A stretch of DNA of 64,000 bases from NCBI RefSeq assembly GCF_014217805.1, contig NZ_CP055156.1:5710585-5774584 (forward strand), read 5' to 3'. A program made the position numbers and the translations under genes. The first letter of the stretch is position 1, and each line of letters opens with the position of its first letter. Below, piece after piece: positions 34,991 through 43,837 of this stretch. The stretch is from Adhaeribacter swui. Its GTDB lineage: Bacteria; Bacteroidota; Bacteroidia; Cytophagales; Hymenobacteraceae. The notes under the pieces were generated by a model. That model worked only from the letters and a program-made list of their open reading frames with translations, searched no databases and was not told where the DNA came from.

Positions 34991-35656
34991 TTATATATTG
35001 TCAGCTCCCGTATCCAGCGCTTGTAATTGCGCCAAAGTCATTTCGTGTAAACCACGTATTACCAGGTCAGCTTCGGATAACACTTCCGGCGAGCCAATGC
35101 CTACTACTTTCATGTTACCGGCTTTAGCAGCCTGCACCCCGGCAATGGCATCTTCAAATACTACACAATCGGCGGGGTTTACCTGTAAAGCTTCGGCACC
35201 TTTCAAAAATACTTCCGGATCGGGTTTAGATGCTGTAACGTGATTGCCATCTACCACGGCATCAAAAAGCGGCAAAAGGCCCAAACGCTCCAGAATAATG
35301 GAAGAATTTTTACTCGCCGAACCCAAGGCGGTTTTAATACCGGCTTGCCGGATAATTTTTAAAAATTCCTGCGCGCCCGGCAATATCTCAGAAGGCTCCA
35401 TGCGGTTGATCATGTCCACGTACCACTGGTTTTTGCGGGTAGCTAATTCTGTTTGTTCTGCCGGTGATTTGGTAACGCCGCCCCAACCCAAAATCAGCTC
35501 CAGCGACCTAACCCGGCTCACGCCTTTAAGTTGTTCGTTTTGCTGCTCGGTAAAACCGAAGCCTAATTCGTGGGCGAGTTGTTTCCAGGCGCGGTAATGG
35601 TACACGGCGGTATCTACTATTACGCCGTCTAAATCAAAAATACAGGCTTTAATCAT
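34991..35656 (-). CDS. pgmB: Beta-phosphoglucomutase
   Basis: Converts the beta-glucose-1-phosphate released by the GH65 enzyme to glucose-6-phosphate. The 221-residue HAD protein has the phosphorylated D8 and acid D10 in IFDLDGVIVDT, the cap-domain block VSRVRSLELILGWGG, the ALGSASKNSSIILERLGL serine/lysine motif and the metal-binding FEDAIAGVQAAKAGNM. It is first in the sugar cluster, 192 bp before the GH65 start. Confidence 0.93.
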   Translation of the reverse strand: MIKACIFDLDGVIVDTAVYHYRAWKQLAHELGFGFTEQQNEQLKGVSRVRSLELILGWGGVTKSPAEQTELATRKNQWYVDMINRMEPSEILPGAQEFLKIIRQAGIKTALGSASKNSSIILERLGLLPLFDAVVDGNHVTASKPDPEVFLKGAEALQVNPADCVVFEDAIAGVQAAKAGNMKVVGIGSPEVLSEADLVIRGLHEMTLAQLQALDTGADNI

Positions 35657-35829
35657 TTTGTACGAATGGTTTTTTTTAAGTACTGCACCCTAAAATTTTT
35701 AAATACGGTAAGCGGCTGGCAATATATTAAATAATTTTAATATTTATGTATCACTTCATAGGGCTTCGGGCAAACTGGTATTTAGGGTAAGGGAAGAACT
35801 TGTATTCCTGAAAGCTGACAAGCACTGAT

Positions 35830-36294
35830 TTACTTAACTTTCACGTACTTTTCAATGTTTTCCCGGTTAATGCCGGAGCTTTCTATTTTTTCGATACCGC
35901 GTTGGGTAAGCGTGTCGTTTTTAATGGTGATGGTAAAGGGAAAATCGTGCCCTTCCCAGGCGCGGTCGGAGCAATATTCCAGGTGTTCGGTATACGTGCT
36001 ATCGGTTAAGGAATAACTTCCCCCACCGGCCGAAAACACCGCCGCCGAGTCTTTGCCTTTATTTACGTCGTGTAACAGAAAAGCAAAGTGCGTATTATTT
36101 ATCACTTTAATAAAGGAGTTGTTTCGGGTATAATCGGTAACGGTAGTGTCGCCTTTTTCGATTAAAGTGCCGGTAACTAAGCGCCAGGTACCCACTATGG
36201 GTTTGGTTTCGGCTACTGCGTTTTGTTTTGGCAATTCTTTTCCGCAAGCCACAAACAAAGGGCAGGCCAGTAAAATTAAAGTTCTTAAGCGCAT
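35830..36294 (-). CDS. Lipocalin-like lipoprotein
   Basis: A 154-residue lipoprotein with signal peptide and lipobox LFVAC (acylated cysteine 17). The mature part begins with VGTWRLVTGTLIEKGDTTVTDY and contains FIKVINNTHFAFLLHDVNKG and a strand pair SAGGGSYSLTDSTYTEHLEY, which resemble the small lipocalin-like domains (DUF4488 type) of Bacteroidota. Probably in the periplasmic leaflet or outer membrane. The ligand is unknown. It stands alone between the sugar cluster and the 2H gene. Confidence 0.75.
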   Translation of the reverse strand: MRLRTLILLACPLFVACGKELPKQNAVAETKPIVGTWRLVTGTLIEKGDTTVTDYTRNNSFIKVINNTHFAFLLHDVNKGKDSAAVFSAGGGSYSLTDSTYTEHLEYCSDRAWEGHDFPFTITIKNDTLTQRGIEKIESSGINRENIEKYVKVK

Positions 36295-36520
36295 GGGTCA
36301 ATTCTGGTTTAAGTTTTAGTAAGATGGCGGGGTAAGCTATTGAAAATGGCAGGTTTATTTTCCGTTTTCTATGTGGTAAAGTAAACTATTTGCCGCCGGA
36401 TTACCAGCTATCCGCCCCGGATTAATCCAGAAGTATTTTGCCTGAATTTTTAAATTTTTAGTTTTTTCACCAGAATAAATTTTGGTAAAATTTACGGGTA
36501 TTGCTAAAATCAATTAGAAA

Positions 36521-37225
36521 TTAACCGGGCAATTTAAATACATGCAGCAAGCGTACTTTTTCCTGGCGCTGGTACCAATCATTATAAACCAACTCTAAGG
36601 ACTCGACCGGGAAGGTACCAAAATTATAATGGCGGTATTGCTCTAACAGGTCGGCAAATGCTTCGGAATGGCTGAGTTTTTTTCGAAAACGTACTACGGT
36701 AGCGTGGGCTGTTTGGATGGAATACCGCTTATCAATAGTTTGCTCTAATGTAGAATTTTTAAAATTTTGTCTGAGCTGATCACGTAAATCGTTTAAAGTA
36801 GGCTCGTGTAAAAAGCCTTGAATTAAGACACTCGCGGGTGTAGCCATAATACCTTTAAAATTAATCTCGAATTGCCGGGTATTAGCCAGACTTTTCTGAA
36901 TTATTGCCACATAATCGGCTATTGCAATTTTATCTAAGCTAAAACCCGGGTAACACGAAATAAGCGACATTACCGTAACGTGCATATCCGATTGGCGGTA
37001 GTAATATTGCTCTGGCGCCACAGCTCGCAAAATGTGCAAGAAATCCTGAATCTTGCTTTTGATATAATCAGGCGGTCGGATTAACAGCGTAATACCCCGG
37101 CGGTTATCATCCGGAGAATCTATCGATTCATCTACCTCTACCTGGCCAGCTTGAATTTTAGAAATAGAACGATTATATAACTGTTGGTAATGCTCCTTTA
37201 AATGGGTTGGTGCCTCCATGCTCAT
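36521..37225 (-). CDS. 2H phosphoesterase superfamily protein (2'-5' RNA ligase-like)
   Basis: The 234-residue protein has the two HxT motifs that define the 2H superfamily: HVT at 82-84 and HAT at 174-176, about 90 residues apart as expected. The family includes 2'-5' RNA ligase/cyclic phosphodiesterases such as ThpR and LigT. An N-terminal extension of about 40 charged residues precedes the domain. There are two start codons three residues apart (MSMEAP). Substrate may be a 2',3'-cyclic RNA end or a cyclic nucleotide; no neighbour helps decide. Confidence 0.8.
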   Translation of the reverse strand: MSMEAPTHLKEHYQQLYNRSISKIQAGQVEVDESIDSPDDNRRGITLLIRPPDYIKSKIQDFLHILRAVAPEQYYYRQSDMHVTVMSLISCYPGFSLDKIAIADYVAIIQKSLANTRQFEINFKGIMATPASVLIQGFLHEPTLNDLRDQLRQNFKNSTLEQTIDKRYSIQTAHATVVRFRKKLSHSEAFADLLEQYRHYNFGTFPVESLELVYNDWYQRQEKVRLLHVFKLPG

Positions 37226-37338
37226 TTTTTCATGCTCTTGCCTTATTCTGCAAGCTTTTTAAAACAATAACCCAGCCCGTGAAAACATTAAAACCAGGTC
37301 TAACTGTACGTGCCGGCAGTTGAGTGATTTTTAAAATT

Positions 37339-38403
37339 TTAAAATTTAGGCGAATGTTTTTTGCGCAGTACCAGCCTGGTTCTTCTGATTTGCCGGGTAG
37401 CCAGGTAGTGAATGCGTTCGTTAAACAAAACCCAACCGCCCACGGCTCCTACCAGGCTGCCAATAGTAATGTCGATAAACCGGGCCAGAAATAATTTATT
37501 CGGATCTGCGATCAGCACACTATTAAACTCCGCCAGAAAAATGGTAAGAATTGTGATAAATACCACGGCAACGGCGTAGTTCCGGACTACCAGAAACTCC
37601 ACGATTATTTGCAAAGCCACCATACTACAGCAAATTACCAGCAACGGCGGCTTTAGAAAAATAATAAGCCAGGTAACACCCAGCCCCAGCAACGTGCCCA
37701 CAATCCGCTGGCTACTTCTTAACCAAATATGTTTGGTGGTTACCCCTTGCATAACGGCCACGCACGACGTAGGTACCCAATACGGATTATCTAATTTAAA
37801 TAAAAGCGCAATGGCTAAAGAAAGCCCCACGAATACCCCGAAGGTAATAGATTCCAGCGTGTTGACGTATTGGTTTTTTGGGGTCCAGGTTATATCGTCG
37901 GTTTGGTTCTTTTTAAGAGTAAACAGGCTGTACAGCAAACCCAGCACGCACGAAATCATAGTACCCATGCCCACGTAGCCAATTCTTTCCGGAATTTTAT
38001 CGGGGTTAAATGGCAAACTAATAGCCATAGCCGCTACCATAATAAAAAAGAAGTTGCCGGGCGGGCGCGTAAACCGCAACTGGTACAAACAAAAATGCAC
38101 CCCAAACGAAAAAACGCTTAATATCAAGGGCGCTACCATCGGATGAAAAGAAAAAAGCAAGCCCACCGAAAACGACAGCATGATGCCAAAACCACAAGTC
38201 ATTAAGGTGATCATGCGGTTTACCAGGTTATTGGATTGAATGTACAAAATAACCAACCCTGCCAGTGAAGCCAACTTACCCCCCTCGATGTGATTGGTAT
38301 AATAGCCCACTAATAAAGGAATGCCCACGCACAGTCCGGCCAGAATAGGCAAGTGCCAGGGCCGTTTGGTCGAATTAAAAGTTAAAAACTGCTGCCAGTT
38401 CAC
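37339..38403 (-). CDS. FUSC-family inner-membrane protein
   Basis: The 354-residue protein has two bundles of hydrophobic helices (about 18-155 and 185-335) separated by a short charged loop (KKNQTDDITWTPKNQ). PYWVPTSCVAVMQGVTTKHIWLRSSQRIVGTLLGLG matches the core of FUSC/aromatic-acid exporter proteins such as YccS and AaeB. It probably exports a small aromatic or toxic compound, but the substrate is unknown. No membrane-fusion partner is adjacent. A basic C-terminal tail (RQIRRTRLVLRKKH) follows the last helix. Confidence 0.8.
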   Translation of the reverse strand: MNWQQFLTFNSTKRPWHLPILAGLCVGIPLLVGYYTNHIEGGKLASLAGLVILYIQSNNLVNRMITLMTCGFGIMLSFSVGLLFSFHPMVAPLILSVFSFGVHFCLYQLRFTRPPGNFFFIMVAAMAISLPFNPDKIPERIGYVGMGTMISCVLGLLYSLFTLKKNQTDDITWTPKNQYVNTLESITFGVFVGLSLAIALLFKLDNPYWVPTSCVAVMQGVTTKHIWLRSSQRIVGTLLGLGVTWLIIFLKPPLLVICCSMVALQIIVEFLVVRNYAVAVVFITILTIFLAEFNSVLIADPNKLFLARFIDITIGSLVGAVGGWVLFNERIHYLATRQIRRTRLVLRKKHSPKF

Positions 38404-38567
38404 GGTAAGGTTTATCCGCTGTGTTTTTGTTTAAGCTACCTAGTACGTTTTTAGAACAAATAAAAACAGAATAATTTCGGATTTTTTAATTTTTTGCATT
38501 TTTCAGAAGAAAATAGTGGCCGGTTTAAAAATTACTTTTAGGGTAGCAACAGCACGCGTGTAAATTT

Positions 38568-38960
38568 TTACTTTGCTTGCACGGAGCCCGCACAGCCCTC
38601 CCCTTCTTTTGGGTTGGTTAGCCACTCCCGCAGTTTATCGATTCGTTGACAGGTTAATTCTTCCAGGTAATTTGCCCGGCATACCGGGTGCAGGGAGCCG
38701 TAATAATTACCTTCGCGATCCGGAAACTTCATTCTCAGTTCGGCATCCCGGAACGTAACCCAGATTCTCTGGGAAGCTTTTAAATTGGTAATAAACGGCT
38801 TATCGGCTTTGTACTGACCTAAAATCTTTTTATACACCTCATTCAGTTCCTGGTCGGCTTTCTGGTATTTGGCGTAAGCTTGCTTGTTCATATCGACCTG
38901 GGTTTGCCCGTAGCACACGGTACCCGTTAAGAGCAAGAGAATGGTGAGTAGTTGGTTCAT
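38568..38960 (-). CDS. LprI/DUF1311-like secreted protein
   Basis: A 130-residue protein with signal peptide (about 1-18, ending VCYGQ). The mature part matches the DUF1311 pattern: QAYAKYQKADQELNEVYKKIL, then KASQRIWVTFRDAEL and LEELTCQRIDKLREWL. Cysteines at the middle and end may form a disulfide. LprI relatives inhibit lysozyme, but most members have no tested function. Periplasmic or secreted. It stands alone. Confidence 0.8.
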   Translation of the reverse strand: MNQLLTILLLLTGTVCYGQTQVDMNKQAYAKYQKADQELNEVYKKILGQYKADKPFITNLKASQRIWVTFRDAELRMKFPDREGNYYGSLHPVCRANYLEELTCQRIDKLREWLTNPKEGEGCAGSVQAK

Positions 38961-39152
38961 GTAGCTCTACTTTCTGTTTTAGAAGTAGCATACGTAAAAA
39001 GCTGGTGGGTATTTTCGCCTTACCCCACAACTTTTTAAAGCTTGGCGCACAGGCGGCAAATCAGAGAACAGCCTTTTCATTTTGTATTGCAGCCTATCCG
39101 ATGCAAAACTCTGGCTAGCCGCATTGTTTTTAAACAGGCAGTTATTTATCTG

Positions 39153-39602
39153 CTAGCTCCAGTTTTGCAATTCAATTATATTTCCGTCTCGGTCGGAGAT
39201 ATAAATAAAAGTAAGCTGACCTACCCCGTCTACATAGTTCCGGGATAATTCCCCAATTTTACTAGCCCCGTTTTTTATGGCTAAATCCAATAATTGATGA
39301 ATGTTATCGGTTTGGAAAGCAATATGCCCAAATTCCTTTTTGTTAGGCTGGGGTTTTTCAGTATCAATTATTTCGTCGTATTGGTATATCTCTAACGTAG
39401 GCCCCGTATCGCCATAACCGGGTAAGCGCAAATGCATGCCTTGCAAATGGGCATTATGTACTCCGGTACCTTTATCAAGCCACAGTCCTTTTTGATCCCG
39501 CTGCGGTGGAACAGGCACACAATTAAACACGGTCTGATAAAAACTACACAAAGCTTTCCAGTTAGTGGTAATGATGTTGGTATGTCCGTATTTTACATTC
39601 AT
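39153..39602 (-). CDS. VOC-family (glyoxalase/dioxygenase fold) protein
   Basis: A 149-residue protein with two beta-alpha-beta-beta-beta modules: KYGHTNIITTNWKALCSFYQTVF at the N-terminus (H6 a potential metal ligand), then LEIYQYDEII with a ligand-type glutamate, GHIAFQTDNIHQLL (H), and the closing RDGNIIELQNWS. Three or four metal ligands are present, so it may be an active metalloenzyme. The specific reaction is not predictable. Confidence 0.85.
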   Translation of the reverse strand: MNVKYGHTNIITTNWKALCSFYQTVFNCVPVPPQRDQKGLWLDKGTGVHNAHLQGMHLRLPGYGDTGPTLEIYQYDEIIDTEKPQPNKKEFGHIAFQTDNIHQLLDLAIKNGASKIGELSRNYVDGVGQLTFIYISDRDGNIIELQNWS

Positions 39603-39701
39603 CTATTTTTTTTTCGTAATATGTTTCCGCTGGGTCAGATTTTGCCTTACGGTTGATATAAACCCCGCACCTACTCACCCCAAATTTAAAAATTTTAAAA
39701 A

Positions 39702-40658
39702 TTAAGCTTTCGCGGTCTTTTCCTTTTTTAAAGTAATCAGCAAAATGCCGCTGAGTACAATGGCGGTACCCATTAGTTGCACCACCGAAACCGTTTCGCC
39801 CAGAAAAATATAGGCCAGCAAAATTGTAGAAATCGGGCCAATGCTGCCGATAATGGCGGCGTTACCCGCTCCTACCAACCGAATGCCTTCGGCAATTAAG
39901 TAAGACGGAACCACCGTAGCTACTACTGCCATTAATACACTGTAGCCATAAACTGCCGGCTCGTAGCGCATCAACTGATAGCCGCCGTGGTTAATTAAAT
40001 AATGCAGAAAAACCCCACCCGCCGCCACCGACATGGCGTAAGAATTAAACCGGACAGCACCAAACCTAGGAATTAAAACGCCGCTACCCATCAGGTAAAG
40101 CGCGTAAGTAACGGCGCTGGCAAAAACCAAAAGTCCGCCTTTTACTAAATGTTTACTGGTTTGCACTTCTACGTCGCCGAGCAAGACCAGCAACACGCCC
40201 GAATACGTTAAACCCAAAGCTACGTACTGAATTTTTGTAATTTTTTTACCCAGAAAAATCCAAGAAAATACCACAACCAAGGTGGGATAAATAAACAAAA
40301 TTAAGCGTTCTAAGCCGGCCGTAATGTATTGCAAACCCATAAAATCGAACAAACTGGCCAGGTAATAACCCATTAAGCCGTAAAAGGCCAACAAGAAATA
40401 ATCTTTAGCGGTAACTGGCTCCACCGGCACGTCTTTTTTGCGCGAAAAAAAAGCTATTACCAGAAAAAACGGCAAAGAAAAAGCCATGCGTAAGGCGAGT
40501 AAAGAAACCGAGTCAATGTGGTACTGGTAGGCCAGTTTCACGATAACGGCTTTTGACGAAAAGCATACGGCTCCCAAAAACACCACCAGCGTTCCGGCCA
40601 CTTGTTTCGGATCCAATTTAACTTTAGCGGACGGGTTTAACGTGGGAGATGTTTTCAT
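39702..40658 (-). CDS. EamA/DMT-family transporter
   Basis: The product has ten predicted transmembrane helices in two EamA repeats (about 20-150 and 165-300), with GYYLASLFDFMGLQYITAGLERLILFIYP and the second-half AAIIGSIGPISTILLAYIFLGETVS typical of drug/metabolite transporters. The frame is open to 40769, but the preceding residues look non-family, so I choose ATG 40658 (MKTSPTLN, 318 residues), which gives the usual short N-terminus. Substrate unknown. A hairpin-forming palindrome lies in the gap with the divergent GSDH gene. Confidence 0.85.
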   Translation of the reverse strand: MKTSPTLNPSAKVKLDPKQVAGTLVVFLGAVCFSSKAVIVKLAYQYHIDSVSLLALRMAFSLPFFLVIAFFSRKKDVPVEPVTAKDYFLLAFYGLMGYYLASLFDFMGLQYITAGLERLILFIYPTLVVVFSWIFLGKKITKIQYVALGLTYSGVLLVLLGDVEVQTSKHLVKGGLLVFASAVTYALYLMGSGVLIPRFGAVRFNSYAMSVAAGGVFLHYLINHGGYQLMRYEPAVYGYSVLMAVVATVVPSYLIAEGIRLVGAGNAAIIGSIGPISTILLAYIFLGETVSVVQLMGTAIVLSGILLITLKKEKTAKA

Positions 40659-40862
40659 CGTAAGTAATAATATAAGCCAGAAATACCTGGCCAGTAAATG
40701 TAAGCAGGTGGCCGGTAATGTCCAACGAAGCAGCTTAGTCCTTCCTGATTTAAAAATTTTGCGCTGCACCTGCTTCGGCAGACCTCATCCGGAAAAGAAT
40801 TAAAGCAAGAAAGATAGCTTCTGGCGCAAATACTAAACTTATAAGCTAGCCCTACGTAGCCG

Positions 40863-40883
40863 AACTAGTAGCTTTTACTAGTT
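40863..40883. promoter_or_regulatory. Inverted repeat in divergent gap (possible operator)
   Basis: AACTAGTA and TACTAGTT form a perfect 8-bp inverted repeat with a five-base loop, 40 bp before the GSDH start and about 205 bp before the EamA start. Confidence 0.4.
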
Positions 40884-40922
40884 TCCGGTTTTTTATGGTA
40901 TAAATCCTTTAATTTAAAATAC

Positions 40923-42164
40923 ATGAAAAAAATAAATAAACTAATACTCCTGAGTTTGCTGCTGCTATTTGGGGCTTTTCTTATTTTACAAGCTCGCCAA
41001 AATAAACAAATGGTAAACCCTAGGTTGTTAAACCAACCCGCTAATAATAAAGATAAAGCGGCAGCCGGGGTGCAATTAAAAGTGGCTTTCCCGAACCTGA
41101 CTTTTGAGATGCCCGTGGAATTTGTAAGCTCCCCGGATGGCACCAACCGCAATTTTGTGATTTCCCAGGAAGGCGTAATTCACGTGTTTCCGAACAACCC
41201 GGGCGTAAAAACTACTCAGAAATTTTTAGATATAACCAGTAAAGTAGTTAGTGGCGGCGAGCGGGGATTATTGGGTTTGGCTTTTCATCCAGATTTTAAG
41301 AATAACGGTTATTTCTACGTGAACTATACCCGGGGCAAAGATTTGGAAACGGCTATTTCGCGGTTTCAGGTGAGCAAAAGCAACCCCAACCAGGCCGACC
41401 CAGCCACGGAAGTAGTACTGCTTACTTACGAACAACCTTTTAGCAACCACAATGGCGGCAAAGTAGCTTTCGGGCCCGATGGTTATTTATATATTGCAGC
41501 CGGCGACGGCGGCAGCGGCGGTGACCCACACAACAACGGCCAGAACAAAGCCAGCCTACTCGGTAAAATTTTGCGCATCGACGTTAACAAACCTTCCGGA
41601 AATTTAAAATATTCCATTCCGGCCGATAACCCGTTTAAAGGCAACAAAGAAGGTTACCGCGAAGAAATTTACGCCTATGGCTTGCGCAATCCCTGGCGGT
41701 TTAGTTTTGATAAAACCACCGGTAATTTGTGGGTGGGAGACGTAGGCCAGAATAAAATTGAGGAAGTAGATATTGTTAAAAACGGTCAAAACTATGGCTG
41801 GCGGGTGATGGAAGCCAACGAATGCTTTAAACCCGAAGACTGCGACAAAAAAGGTTATGCCTTACCGGTGCATTCGTACCAGCAAGGCATGGACACGGGT
41901 AAATCCATTACCGGCGGGCACGTATACCGCGGCAAAAAGCTGGCGGCCCTCCAAGGCAAGTACATTTACGGCGATTACGTAACTGGCAACATCTGGACTT
42001 TAACGCCCCAAAGCGGAGGCAAATACCAGAATGCCGCCCTTTTAAAATTAGACGGCAATATTTCGTCGTTCGGCGAAGATGCCAACCAGGAATTATACGT
42101 TTGCTCTTACGGAGACGGCAAGATTTACACCTTTACCTCGGCCAACGCGCAAGCTGCTAAGTAG
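40923..42164 (+). CDS. PQQ-dependent sugar dehydrogenase (GSDH/sorbosone dehydrogenase fold)
   Basis: The 413-residue secreted protein has an N-terminal signal or anchor helix (about 7-22), then a six-bladed propeller. Family blocks include LTFEMPVEFVSSPDGTNRNFVISQEG, GERGLLGLAFHPDF, FSNHNGGKVAFGPDGYLYIAAGDGG (H near 177), NPWRFSFDKTTGNLWVGDVGQNKIEEVD and ITGGHVYRG. These match soluble PQQ glucose/aldose dehydrogenases. It would oxidise sugars in the periplasm if PQQ is available; no PQQ genes are in the window. It ends in a terminator. Confidence 0.88.
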   Translation: MKKINKLILLSLLLLFGAFLILQARQNKQMVNPRLLNQPANNKDKAAAGVQLKVAFPNLTFEMPVEFVSSPDGTNRNFVISQEGVIHVFPNNPGVKTTQKFLDITSKVVSGGERGLLGLAFHPDFKNNGYFYVNYTRGKDLETAISRFQVSKSNPNQADPATEVVLLTYEQPFSNHNGGKVAFGPDGYLYIAAGDGGSGGDPHNNGQNKASLLGKILRIDVNKPSGNLKYSIPADNPFKGNKEGYREEIYAYGLRNPWRFSFDKTTGNLWVGDVGQNKIEEVDIVKNGQNYGWRVMEANECFKPEDCDKKGYALPVHSYQQGMDTGKSITGGHVYRGKKLAALQGKYIYGDYVTGNIWTLTPQSGGKYQNAALLKLDGNISSFGEDANQELYVCSYGDGKIYTFTSANAQAAK

Positions 42165-42480
42165 TTTATTAAATTTTTAGTATTTACAAAAAAGAAGACC
42201 TTATTATGAGGTCTCCTTTTTTGTAAAATATTGCTAAGCTAAATAAAAAGCTTTTCGGCGAGCTCTGCCGCTAGAATTTGGATAATGATTTTTTCTCCAT
42301 ATTCGATGGAACGAGCAACAAGGAATGATTATTCTGTTTAGCGTACTTTTAATATTATTCATAACAGCCAAACTCCCTGCATCATTTTCTCAATCTTACG
42401 TGTTCCAAATTCTTGGTCTGGTTCGTTGCATCAGAATTTAAATTTTTAAAAATTAGCTAAGGGCCCGTTGTTTCCTGCTC
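42165..42480. other. Intergenic region between convergent genes
   Basis: After the terminator at 42188-42222 there are about 250 bp of AT-rich sequence. I find no frame, promoter box or repeat in it that I can support. Confidence 0.5.
42188..42222 (+). terminator. GSDH gene terminator
   Basis: AAAAAAGAAGACCT pairs with AGGTCTCCTTTTTT at 13 of 14 positions, with a T run in the 3-prime arm. Confidence 0.85.
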
Positions 42481-42894
42481 TTATTTCCCGGTCATTAACT
42501 TAAATTTATCCAGATCCAAAAACATGATCGCCCAAAGATGTCCGTCTAAATCTTCTATATTTCTTACTTGCATAAAGCCTTCATCTCTGGTTGAAGCTAA
42601 CTCAGTGCCACCTGCTTTTAAACCATTCTCCATCATTTCATGAAGTTTATCCAGGCTTTCTACAGGAAGGGTAAATGTGGCGATTGTATTCTTTTTTGGG
42701 TCAGCAAGATTTTTCGTGTTTCCGAATTGAAACATTTCGAGAGTCTGTAGCATCACGTAAATCTGGTCGCTCCAAACCATACATTTTTGATCGTCAAATG
42801 TAAATAATGGATTAACGGTAAACCCTAATGCGGAGTAAAAGCCCATTGATGCTTCTACAATTTTTACTGGCAGATTGATAAAAATTTGTTTCAC
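42481..42894 (-). CDS. VOC-family protein
   Basis: The 137-residue protein opens MKQIFINLPVKIVEASMGFYSALGF, typical of the glyoxalase/bleomycin-resistance fold, and closes VRNIEDLDGHLWAIMFLDLDKF. The first metal-ligand position is asparagine rather than histidine, so it may not be a metalloenzyme. It resembles the small lactoylglutathione-lyase-like proteins of soil bacteria. By eye its DNA is more AT-rich than the surrounding core genes, as is the next gene, suggesting a recent arrival. Confidence 0.85.
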   Translation of the reverse strand: MKQIFINLPVKIVEASMGFYSALGFTVNPLFTFDDQKCMVWSDQIYVMLQTLEMFQFGNTKNLADPKKNTIATFTLPVESLDKLHEMMENGLKAGGTELASTRDEGFMQVRNIEDLDGHLWAIMFLDLDKFKLMTGK

Positions 42895-43037
42895 GTTGCT
42901 AAATTTCCAGTATTATACTGCTCTCGCATATTGATAATTAAGAATTGAAATAGTTGACAGCAAGGATCCTCCTTGGTTAAAACGTATTTAATTTAAAAGT
43001 ACTTTCGTAGTTTTTAGGTATGGTTAAGTAATATTAT

Positions 43038-43727
43038 TTATTCAAGCATTATTTTTTCCAAATCACTTTTTTGTCCGCTGTAAAGTTTTAAAAAGTCAAC
43101 TGGTTTATCTGCTATTTTTCGTATTTGTTCGGTGTGATCATGATTCAGACGGTAAATTCTCCCATTTTCGTCAACAGCGATATAATTACCATCTTCCATG
43201 TCCAATATTGTATAGTATGATTTCCCTTTAATCTCTATTTCGAAAGTGTCTTCTAGTTCCATTAAATCTTTCTGCTCTTTTGTTAAGGACTTAAGTGCCT
43301 TTTCAGCGATTTCTATATCTGGGTTCACAAGTGGCAAATGTTCTAATTGTATTTTGCCAATCTTAATGCTGTCCAAATCATATAACCTGTGAAAACTATA
43401 TGGGTTTTCAACTTCTATCCTGGTAAGACTGTCATAGAGGTAATTTAGTTGGAGCGGATAGTATTCTTTTGTTTTTTGGTTAAGTATAAGTATTCCTTTT
43501 AAATTGAAGTGTGTTCTATGATGCCGCATTATTTCGTTATATGCATCAGGTTTGTAACCTCTAGCAACATATATCCCGGCTGGCTTATGCATAAAGTCAA
43601 TACCATAAACCTTTGACATTCCAATTACTTTCTTAAGTTGAGGCAAATCTTCTTGCAATAAGTTAGCAATCTTAAACTCCAGTTGCTCTATGTGTTTCTG
43701 TTTTGTTTTCCTATTGAAAATATACAT
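43038..43727 (-). CDS. Hypothetical protein, no family recognised
   Basis: The 229-residue soluble protein has no signal peptide or membrane segment. Visible segments are MYIFNRKTKQKHIEQLEFKIANLL, a central NEIMRHHRTHFNLKGILILNQKT, a Leu/Glu-rich KSLTKEQKDLMELEDTFEIEIKGK, and ILDMEDGNYIAVDENGRIYRLNHD near the C-terminus, followed by KPVDFLKLYSGQ. The last part is reminiscent of SMI1/KNR4-like (SUKH) immunity proteins, but I would not assert it. It is AT-rich by eye and unlinked to its neighbours in function. Confidence 0.6.
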   Translation of the reverse strand: MYIFNRKTKQKHIEQLEFKIANLLQEDLPQLKKVIGMSKVYGIDFMHKPAGIYVARGYKPDAYNEIMRHHRTHFNLKGILILNQKTKEYYPLQLNYLYDSLTRIEVENPYSFHRLYDLDSIKIGKIQLEHLPLVNPDIEIAEKALKSLTKEQKDLMELEDTFEIEIKGKSYYTILDMEDGNYIAVDENGRIYRLNHDHTEQIRKIADKPVDFLKLYSGQKSDLEKIMLE

Positions 43728-43837
43728 AGAAAATTTCCGTCAACTCATGGATATAACCAATGACATACACTTATGGGTAATATAACAATAGCATAATACG
43801 AATCACCTAAGATTACCCAAAGCATTAAAAATTTAAA

